Source of the DNA: Diprion similis
Lineage: Eukaryota > Arthropoda > Insecta > Hymenoptera > Diprionidae
Assembly: GCF_021155765.1 (NCBI RefSeq)
Contig: NC_060116.1
Location: forward strand, 15,579,084 to 15,643,083
Length of the DNA: 64,000 nucleotides
Direction: 5' to 3'
Position numbers and translations under genes: made by a program. Each line of letters begins with the position of its first letter. The stretch's first letter is position 1. The notes under the pieces were generated by a model. It saw only the letters and a program-made list of their open reading frames with translations, was not told the origin of the DNA and made no database searches. Below are positions 40,301 through 50,700 of the stretch, piece by piece.

Positions 40301-41771
40301 TACGGGTTTGTGAATTCGCAAATTTTTTTGCCGGAAGACGACGTATTTCCAAGTCTGAGGAGATACTTTTCCGTCCATATTTTAGTTCTACTATTCCCGG
40401 TAATTTCCTATTTTCTGTAAAAAGAAAATGAAGGTAAAATAAATCCAAGGCTTGTATAGCTCGGTGAGAATAGCAGTTTGTAAAGTGACATTCGAGCTTC
40501 TCAAACTCGTCGACCGTATTAAAGTTTTAAAAGAATCGCGAATGTGTAAGGGATTGTTGCGCCATATTTCAACATAAACGTGACGCGACGCGGAGTGAAA
40601 TATTTTTTGTATATTCAGTCGTACGCTCCCGGACATGGGGAGCATATCCTGACCCAGGAGCCTCAGACCCTGGAACGAACATGATGGATATAAACTCGGA
40701 CGTCCAGCGTAAGCGGGGGCATATTTCACCCAGACGATCCATGTCTGTCCATTCTACAGTATCTCGAACCCGGTGGGTATTTTTCCCAAAGACGCGTCGG
40801 TTCTTCGGGTCGAGGCGAAGGTGCAGTTTGGATGGGAAGAAAAATTGGCCGAGAAAAGGGGGGAAAAACGAGGGAGAAAGAAGCAGAGGATCAGGGAGGA
40901 AGAGTCATCGTCCGTAATCGGTGGTCGTTATCTCCCTTTCCTTCTCTTCCCTTCCCTGCATGGCATGACTCCCCTGTCCTCGTTCACCACACCGTTCACC
41001 GTAAAGTGCTCGTAAACACCATAAAAATAGTCATTTTCCTCCATCAGAGCGTCCTGCCAAATTCGAGGGGCTTCCTCTTTCCACGGACCGAAACACTCGG
41101 AGAAACGGACTTCCCGCATTTATATACATACATACAATTTGTCGGAGAGAATACCAGGATCATTACTTCCGGCGTTAAAGTTTCAAATACTTCAACGGAA
41201 TCAAGTGTCATATACAAGCACCAAGGCTAGTGGGACAATAAAAATTTTCAGAAATTTGCAATTTTATGCGATCAGAATTACCTGAAATAATCAAAGAGAA
41301 CCAGACTCTAATATAATCAACGTCAATAAAACTGAAAAAATTTCTTCTAGAAGCATATTGAAATCGTGTATAATTAATTTAACTACATATTCCAAAATTC
41401 AAATTTAGAAGGAAGATGAATTAACCGATTTTAAACTCCCCACAGATTTTCAATCAAGAAGAATTCGTTTGGAAGTGAAATCAGTTTTTTTTCTTCACCT
41501 CTCACAATGAGCTCGAATCAATTCCATTGAATTGAAAATCTTATTAACTTGTACGAATATTTCAATTTCGCCGATTGATCGTTTCTTGCTGATGTCTACA
41601 TCTGTGGCGTGTCAGCGGAAGAAGCTTGCAAGGAAAGGCGTAAGCTCAGTGAAGTAGCTGATCTTTTTACCCCTGCAGTTCGGCAAAGGGAATCCCTAAG
41701 TTACCGAGGGAGCAGAACACGTATCGCAGTGATATGAAACCGTGAATGTACGACAGTTTACAATTTACATC
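37305..41771. other. GPCR 3' UTR and intergenic stretch
   Basis: No coding exon is recognised. The first part is probably GPCR 3' UTR. After about 38.1 kb the sequence is mixed in composition, with no long repeats. Frames at 37393-38115 and 40832-41230 are compositionally biased and without recognisable domains. The last few hundred bases before 41772 should contain the WDR60 promoter and 5' UTR, but I see no clear core promoter element. Confidence 0.5.
37462..37518. repeat. GGT trinucleotide microsatellite
   Basis: A nearly pure GGT run with a few GAC/GAT interruptions at its start. It lies about 160 bp after the proposed GPCR stop codon, so probably in the 3' UTR. It would encode poly-Gly in one frame, but that frame is not supported as a gene. 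Confidence 0.93.
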
Positions 41772-41807
41772 ATGGCGACCTCACGACTGTCAAAACAAAT
41801 CAATTAA
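41772..41807 (+). promoter_or_regulatory. Short upstream ORF before the WDR60 start
   Basis: ATG GCG ACC begins an 11-codon frame (MATSRLSKQIN) ending in TAA, 14 bases before the proposed WDR60 ATG. If the transcript starts upstream of it, scanning ribosomes would meet this ATG first. Whether it is in the mature 5' UTR is not known. Confidence 0.4.
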
Positions 41808-41821
41808 CCACTTACCACATA

Positions 41822-44800
41822 ATGTCAAGCAAGGTGAGTGGACATAAATACGTATTTTCAATCTATAAAAACCACGTTACCAATAGTTTGTACACAATAT
41901 ATCACTCGATGAATTTCTGTCATAATATTTCACCGAATAACCTCTCTGCCAACTTGAATATTTTATTCCAACGAACATTCGTCGTGGAAACATATAATAA
42001 TAGACAATTATGGGGATAAGAATGTCACAGTATTTTAGCAACTCTCAATCATTTTTCTAAACAATTCTCACAGTTGGATTTTAGAATGACATTTTTCACG
42101 TATAATGCAAATAAACTGTTGTGATATATCGAATGTATTCTCATTGCTATATAACACTATGATTATAACTATAATAGTAAGAATAATAACAATAACAATG
42201 CTTCGTCAGTGGCTTAAAGTATTTTAGTTTGTATTATTTGTTTTATTAACCAGGGAGCGATAAAGAAAACTGCTGGGTCGAGTACTGTATTGAAAACAAA
42301 GAATAGACAAGCGGGCGATGCATCTGCCGATGTCTTGCCGTCGTCTGACTCAAAAGATTCAAAACTCACGAGACTCAGAGATTCGAAACTGCAAAAAACC
42401 CCACAGAACGTCTCCAACAAGCCGGCATCTAGCAAGATTAGTTCGAAGGATAAGCTCGCTGCTTCTCAAAACAAATCAATCAGGCACAATGGTCCTGGAT
42501 CAACATCCAGATCCAGTACTGTTGCCAGCTCTCCGAGAACTGCAGCCCAGTTGACGAGCAGGACCACAACCTTGGGAGCAAAATTAGATAGGCAGAAAGT
42601 AGAAGCAGATAAAAGGCTGAAGAATGTTCCGGCAGTGGAACGGAATAAATCAAAAGAGAAAGCGAGTAAAAGTTACTCAGAGAAAAGAGGATCGAGTTCG
42701 ATATATTTGCCAAAGACAGCTAGAAGCTCGAACGCTGTTACGAATAGGACGTCTAGTCAAGTTATTGCGTCACAAACAAGTTCGGTGCCTACACGTGATG
42801 AGCAGAGAGAAGGAAAGTCGGAGAGTCTTTATAAATCAGCTGAAAAGAAGCCTAGACGGGCGTCAAGAGAACGCAAAAAATCCAGAACTCTTAGTCCAAG
42901 CGAAATAAAGGTGTTACACCAGGCTATAAAGACCGATAAAGCTGCAAATGATAGTCTGTCAAAGAAAGACAATAACTTGGTAAAATCCCTTGAAGAGCAA
43001 AATCAAACTGCGACAAACAACAATACCGACGATTATGAATACGAAGATGATTTTGAAGTAATTTAAAATTTTTCAACTGGTTATTTGTAGTTGGATTAAG
43101 TTTGTTCTAACATTTTTCTACTCATAGGATTACGAATCTGACTTTCAAGAGTGTACTGATAGCGAAGTGTCAAACGTTAGCGAGGAACAGGAAATCTCAG
43201 AGAGTCCTGAACCTGAACCAATTGAAATGCAAAGAGAAGAGCAGGTAATTTCAACAGAACATCAATTATTTTCGAAAGTATAAAAATTTGCTGTTTGGAC
43301 ATAAAATTACTGAAGATTTCCTTAGTTACAGATTAAAACGATAAACAGTGCAGATGGACGAAGAAGCGAAGAGGAGCATATGCTGGATTCTGGTCACTAC
43401 GAACTCACAGAGGCTAGAAAACGAGCTGCACGCATAGAATCTATGTCAATGAATCAATCGAAGGCACCGCCATTGCCAGAATTAAGACAGCCCATTAACA
43501 GATCGTATAGGTTCGCTATAGTTAAAATCAATTATCAAAAGTAATAAAGCTACTCACGAAAAACTGTGAATGATTGCTTTATTTTAGTAAAGATAGTTTA
43601 AAAAATAGTACAATATACACACTAGTACTTTTAATTATCATTTTCAGCATGAACGCTTGAAATATTTTCAGTTCTCGAGAGATAAATGATCTTACTTATA
43701 ATAAAAAAAAAAAAGCTTTGTTATTTATTATTATTTCCGCCAAATAATACGAATATTCATTCGGTCAGGCACGAGAATACACCCGAAAACAGGTCATTAC
43801 CCCCATCATCAACAGACGAAGGTTTTGAGGATGGGAGATCTGGAGATTTTACTAAATCTCCGCCTGTATCGCAAATATCTTTCATTGATTTTCAAAAACC
43901 AAAAGAGGACAAAGTACGAAAGGTAAGAATAAACATCATCATGTTGTAAGCTTCACAAATCTCTATATTGGCTAAGAAAATCTAATTTTTTTCAAATCTA
44001 GAAATTGCTTTCAAAATCTAAAAGAGGAGAAGAATTGTTGAACATGATCAAATTGGACAATGTCGAATGGTCTCTGATTGAATACACGCCTATAGCTTAT
44101 GAAGATTTTATACTGAATTATGGACGATTAAATACTCAACAGGTATGGAAATTGAACAATTAAGTCTATGAAAATTTCACCAATGATGTAAATGTATTAT
44201 CTGTAAAGTTAAGTTTAGTAAAACCAACATTATGGTGAATTCGCACACTTTTGCAGATCTCTGTACAAACCAACGAAGACAATCCTGACGCAGAAACGCA
44301 AACCGAGAGTATCGAACTTAGCAATAAATGGACCCAACATCCTATAACATGTAGAAGAAATTTGAACAACAGTAAAGATGTGAAATTGTTTAAATTGGTA
44401 AGGTTCTATACAGTTGTATTAAACGTTCAACTCTGCCGATGAAACTACTCAATGCAATGATCGTGAAATATATTTTTTATTAGGAACAAATAGGTGTTGG
44501 TGAAGATACAGACTGTGATGAAACGAGCATACCAAACTTACCGACTTACGATATTCTACAGCTGAATGAGTTTTTGAGTAAAGCAGGGAAAGTCATGCTT
44601 TCCTTGTTAGAAGAAAAAGAAGTTGGAGGAAACGTACTTCGGTCTAATTTGCACGAGCTACCCTTCAGCGAAGGCTTCATTAAGCTTGCTGTTGATTCGG
44701 TGTCTTTTCTAGTTGACAGAAGAGTGTCGCTCATACATTACTCAGAGACTTTGAATAAGATGTTACTGTCGATACACACTCTGAACAGTGAGGTAAAAAA

Positions 44801-46845
44801 AAGAATATGTATCTTGTACAAGCCATGGAACTTTTCTTATGCCGTCAAAATAATGTCAGATTCTTAAGTTGACTAAATCATAACAGGGAATTGAAACTTC
44901 GAACAAGGAATATTATCTAACAGACTGTTGCATTGGATGCGTTTGGAGTATCTCAGAACCGTCGAGGCCAGTGAAACTCTTTTACTCCTCTTGTTCTGTA
45001 ACAGCTTGCTGTTTTCACTCGACGAATTACAACGTCGTATTTGCAGGTCTAGAAGATGGGTATGTACATTACGTTTTATTAAAGTACCGATTAATGGTAC
45101 CAGATGTTGAAAGTTCAGTCCTAAAAATTCGCTAATGACTTTTATTTCAACGTTTGATTGTTCAACAGGTCAATAAATCTGTGGGACCTTCGAGAAGATG
45201 CAATGTGGCATCAAAAAGTAACCGATAAGGTAAATGAGGTGGACTGGGTGTTGCGATCACCAACTTACACTACAGGTAAAGCAGCGAATCCTCGTAATTC
45301 AATTTAATCCGCACACTCTGCATATTCGGTGTAAAATGCACTTTTCCATCATTTTTACTGCTTGTTCCAGCCGACAGTATCAATGATAATTATCACAGTT
45401 CCAAAATTGTCGCGATTCGTGTTGTATCTCACATTGAAAAAGACACATCGAATTCAAGCTACAACAGACTTGCACCAATTCAAGTAAGTTTGATATCCTC
45501 ACTTTGAAGAAAGCTGTACACTTTGGTAACAGTACCTGTGATGTAACTTTCAGATTTGTACTTTAGACGAAGAAGGAGAATTAATAATTTGGAGTGTATT
45601 ATACACTATGGGAATCCACACGGATGACTTAGGATTGGCTCAATGGGGTGACATTCGACTTCAGAAAACCCAACAGATTTCAATAGACACTAGAAGGGAT
45701 AAGCTGTAAGTGAAAAAACGAGTTCCCCAATTGTTATTCAAATGTCCTTCAACAGCTAGACCCTAAATCGACAAACAATACTGGATTCTTCATACCTGAA
45801 TACCTAATTTCATATCTCGATATATTTCAGGGAAAAAATTTTCACCGGCTATTTTGATATGCATGTTGATAGCATTGATACTAACAATCTATTTCTGGCT
45901 ACTAACACAAATAGCGTCTTGCATGCGACGTGCATTGGCAACAAAGCTGCACCCAACGTTTACCAAGGGAATGAAATGGGTCAGTTATGCAATAATATAT
46001 TATTATCAATTTAGAGCAGTTTCGTTATGCTAATGTGATATGCGTACTGAATTACAGAATTCTGTGGTGGCACTCGATGTATTGAAGGATGTCCTTTTAA
46101 ACGATCCTACTTTCTGGTAAAAATTCAAATAATTCTCCTTCATACACCTGGGTCATTTAAACCTCATAATGTTATTAAAGCTCTGTTGTTTCTTCAATTT
46201 TTTACCCAACTATCAATTTTTAATTCCATTAGGTGGGGTGTGACGATGGCACCATACGACTTCATTCACTGAAGATCGAGCGAGCTCTTTTGCAATTAAT
46301 TGACGATGAATGTAAAAACCCAGTTAAATCTGTACAGTGGTCAAAATCCAAGCCTTTTACAATTTTCGTTTTGGACAGTGCCTCCAAGTGAGTTGATTAC
46401 GTATCTACAGTCATTCAAAGACCAGAAGCTTCTTTTCATCGTGCAAATCAACCCTTTTCTCAATTTCAGAATTCACATATGGAACCTAAGCAACAGTGAT
46501 ATGTATCCTATGTATACCATTTCGACGAAGAAATGGGGATACATAACGAGTATGCAATTGTCCCCGTGCAAAACTGATCACGATTTGATCAACCAATATT
46601 TGGTAAGTTATAATTTATACTTTGTCAATAGTCTCGGAAGTTGTTATATTTATGCAAATTATGAGTAATTTACTTTCAATCTCTAATGTGGCTAAATTAA
46701 TTTGGAATATTCTGAATTTCAGGCTCTTGGAATGGATAATGGTCAGATCGAGATTCACAAGTTAAAGAAAGAATTTAGCTACAGTCAAAGAAATGAATCC
46801 GACCAGGAGCTTGAAACGTTTTTAAGATATGTAGATATTTTGTAA
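41822..46845 (+). CDS. DYNC2I1: Cytoplasmic dynein 2 intermediate chain 1 (WDR60) homologue
   Basis: Seventeen coding exons: 41822-41833, 42254-43057, 43128-43244, 43332-43510, 43769-43922, 44002-44142, 44257-44397, 44484-44792, 44887-45059, 45169-45275, 45371-45483, 45554-45705, 45831-45979, 46058-46116, 46233-46387, 46470-46602, 46723-46845. All phases close, giving 1,006 residues against about 1,066 in human. The N-terminal third is Ser/Lys-rich and disordered and ends in the acidic motif YEYEDDFEDYESDFQ, which is typical of WDR60. The C-terminal half is a WD40 propeller (for example GLEDGSINLWDLRE, EEGELIIWSV, GCDDGTIRLHSLK, SKIHIWNLS, MDNGQIEIHKLK). The protein is part of the dynein-2 motor that returns intraflagellar transport trains from the ciliary tip; in insects this means ciliated sensory neurons. 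The four-codon first exon (MSSK) is the least certain part. Confidence 0.93.
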
Positions 46846-47592
46846 TCGCTAGTCAAATTTTACCTCCACGTAATGTACGATAGGTATGTTTTAAAAAAAC
46901 GCCTTTTGTAGTCTTTTATTTGTTGAATCGATTTCGTCGATCGATGGATTTCAAATTATTTGCGAATATCAGGTACGTAAAATCGTTAGGAGTTGAGTGC
47001 AGAAAATCTGATAAATTTTAACCCTCATGTTCAAATCACGCGGCGTTCCCATCTGAAACGAATGTGATGGATAATTACTCAAATATAGTCTAGAATATAT
47101 ACATCTGTATATGACAATCTTTATACCTAACGAATTGTAAGACTGGATATCGGCTAAAATTTAGAATGAATCTTTGGTTTTCATTATTTAATTTATTGTA
47201 ATTAGTGCAATAATAATGAAATATCATGTCTCGGCAATCATAAGAATTGCAACAGTTATCTACTGAACATGTTCTTGAGTAAAACTTATGCACTATAAAA
47301 AGTGGTAATAACATCGAATTATGCACGTCATGTCCGATAAACCGTGTTCCAATGATATGGGTCCAATTTCAATCTTTGCAGTACGGATATGTCTGTTTAA
47401 AATCTAATTATTGTTCTTTTATGAATTGTTGAATTCCCCGTGTCGGGCCTGTGTAAAACACTAATTTAAAACGATAATACTGATCACTGTTATTATACCT
47501 GCGAGTTCTACTAAGAGCTTCGAATATCACTCCGTCCATTAAGCACAGTTCTTAATACAAAAATTGTAGATATTAGTTAAGAATAGCTGTAA

Positions 47593-47598
47593 AATAAA
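47593..47598 (+). promoter_or_regulatory. Poly-A signal, WDR60
   Basis: AATAAA about 750 bases after the WDR60 stop codon, followed by an A-rich stretch. Signal type is certain; its use is inferred. Confidence 0.55.
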
Positions 47599-47647
47599 AT
47601 CATGTTTATGATAAAAAAAAAAAAAAGCAGAAGTTTCGTAAACAGAC

Positions 47648-47653
47648 TTTTAT
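47648..47653 (-). promoter_or_regulatory. Poly-A signal, transferrin gene
   Basis: AATAAA on the minus strand, 58 bases past the transferrin stop at 47711. The short distance makes it the natural signal for that transcript. Confidence 0.6.
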
Positions 47654-47710
47654 TAATACACTTATGGAATATTGCATTCAATTTTTTAGCCATCATTGCC
47701 GTCTCAAACT

Positions 47711-50700
47711 CTATATAAATTGACTCATTCCACGGTTTATAATGCTAAGTACAATACACATCAGACACAGTTGAAAAGGTTCAAAATGCAATTTTCTGGC
47801 GTTACTATGTGGTGGATTTGTTATTAAGTCTTCTACTATTTGCACATAACTTCTGTCAAGGTGGACATGACTGATGTCACTTTGCAGGTGCTGTGTTTGT
47901 TCCTGTATAAAACAAAAAGAAAAACGTAAGTAACTATGCAGAGAGTAAAATGATAAATTAATTGTTACACATAAAAAGACATTTGAAATCAGCTTCAACC
48001 ATTTTAAATGACATAACTGAAATGAGATGCAAGCTACAAACTTGTCAAGATCCTTTCTTTCAATCTAAATTCAATGACATTCATCTAGGAGTATAAAATA
48101 AAAAAATCATTCAAAATTAAACCTAAAAATTTGTATCTGAATTCGATTAAAAAAAGTTAAATTAACTATGTGTGACTTTTGTACATGGGTCAACAAAATC
48201 AAAGCCAAGGCAAAAACAGAGCAAGGTACTGTCGATGGATTTGTACTACCACCAAGAAAAGATCCTGTCATCATTGTTCACGGCGGAGCTGGTAGAATTC
48301 CAAAAAAGAACCGAATCGCCATGCTGGAAGATGTGAAAACAGCAGCGATCAAGGCGTACACGAATTTGATAAGAGGTTCACATGTGCTTGACGCAGTGGA
48401 GGAAGCTATTTGCCACATGGAAAGTCAGAAGTACTTCAATTGTGCCTTCGGTGGTTCTTTAGATTACAATGGTAACGTCGTTATGGATGCGGGCATAATG
48501 GACAGTGGTTTTCAATTTGGATCTGTGGGTGCCGTTCGAGACATAGAACATCCCATAAGTCTGGCAAGATTAGTTATGCACAATACGGATCACATTTTAC
48601 TGGCAGAAAAAGGAGCGCAAAGTTTTGCTGTGGAATCAGGAATGTCAATTCTGCCACCAGGTTCACTTATTCCCATTCCAAGTCCGTCTCCGTCTCTTGA
48701 TGGGGAGAATGAAGAGGAGGAAGAAGAACCACAAATTGACTCTACGATAAATATCGAAGCAAATCTTGCAGGCGACAAGAAGCCTAAGTATGAGACCGTT
48801 GTGTTAAAACAATTTCCACAGTGTAGTCCCTACTACGGTCAAATGATCGAAGAAAAATGTGAGACCGAACCCAATTTAGTCAACACGTTCGAACCAACTC
48901 TATTAGAGGTATATAAATACTTTTACTGATAAATTTAGAATCTCATCAATTCCTTAAATACAAAGTATTATAATCTTGCTTCGCTTGATTTATGTTAAGA
49001 TTTAGTATTCTTTGTTCAACAAGATAGGAGGAGTAGGAGCGGTGGCATATGATAGAAAAGGAAGATTGGCTGCCGGTACTTCAACAGCAGGTAATCAAGG
49101 GAAACTGAATGGCTACATGAGTCCAGCTGCTACAGTGCCTGGCTGTGGAATATTTGCGGATCAAACAGGCTGCGTATCGATATCAGGTCACGACCAGACA
49201 ATATATGCTTACGCACCGGCACGGATGGTTATTAACAGATTAAGCGCCGGTCAAATGATTGACGAAGTATTGAACATGGAACTTGACGAATTCCAAGACA
49301 GCATGTACCAATCGAACATTGGCGCTGTGGCTCTGAATTCTGATGGCAAGCCAGCAGTTTCCTTCAGAAGCCAACATTTTCCATGGGCTTACTGCGAACT
49401 TGGCTGGCTTTATTACGGATTGGAAAAGAATCAAGTGTTTTCAAAAAAAATTGAAGGACTTGACAGACCCCTAGATTGTATGTGTGAGGGTGTTATATGA
49501 TCCAAATAGACATTTGAGTTACTCACTGGAAAAATGATGCTGTGATTTCCATCGTAACTTCCATACAACAAGAAAGCCGGAGTCTGTTCTGTGTATGTGT
49601 TTCCAAATAATTGATCCATCTTAAGTAACGTGGAGTATATTTCTTCAAATCGTATTGACGATATGTTTTGATTAACCATTACCTGAAATTAGTCATTATG
49701 AAGCATGTGGCTAGAATAGAAATGATCGGTATGTTTACTATGAACATCTACTCACAGAACCAAGTGTAGTCCAGGTAAGAAAGCATGAATCTGGGTCTGA
49801 TTCTTTGATACAAATTGGTTTGAAATCGCTACCTTTCAGACCAGAAGCCCAAGTCTGTTGATTTTGAGTTCCTAAACGTATGGGAAGAGCAGTTAACGTC
49901 AAACTCCATACATAATTTCTATATTTCTAATTCCGTTTGACTGATTCCCACGAAATCTTACCAGTGTTCTTCTTTACAGTATCTAGATTGATAAATGCAA
50001 CATCCCCACCTCCATTTACAAGGCATCTGAAAGCACTTGTTTCATCTTTGTATTCAGCGCCTGTTCAAGCGTGTAAAATTTTGAAGTGAGTTTGCTACCA
50101 AATAAGTAACTGCTTCAATAAGTTTGATTGAAACGATATCCTGATTTATGTTGATGTAATGATGTTTTTCATGATTTATCATAACAGACTGTCTGAATTA
50201 CCTTCTTTGCATAGAGAATATAGATTCGAAGGAACTGTATCAATTTTGATCGAGTTTTCTTTCAAACCCGGAACACAACTTTCTTTGAAAAAGTTTGACA
50301 CTGCTTTTATGTCTAACGGATCCCAGTTGCTTCCAGACATATTTCTCATTATTGATACGAATGCGTTCCATCCTGTTGAAACGTAAGACACTTTATGTTT
50401 TTTATGATTTTTCATTACGAACTTTTCGTTTCAGATTAAAACGACCTCTATTGCCTCTATTGTAAATGTTCGTAATATTCACCAATGCTTTGATACCCAG
50501 TGAAACAGGCCTTCAATCCTCGGAGCTGTTCGAGAGTGTTAATTTTTGAATTGCTTCTCACCACTGCCGCTACTTTGTTCATATCTTCTATCTTGTTTGT
50601 AAATACATGAACGACATGCTTCAATCCTTTCCTTTCCAATGGAGAAAAAAAAAGGTAAAGTTAAGGATGGTCATGTCGATTACTATTACATTATGTGTGA

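Larger units (their letters stand above)
46846..47710. other. Convergent 3' UTRs of WDR60 and the transferrin gene
   Basis: No coding exon. A plus-strand AATAAA at 47593-47598 is the likely WDR60 poly-A signal. On the minus strand, AATAAA (plus TTTATT, 47648-47653) lies 58 bases after the transferrin stop. The two transcripts therefore end very close together or overlap. Confidence 0.6.
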
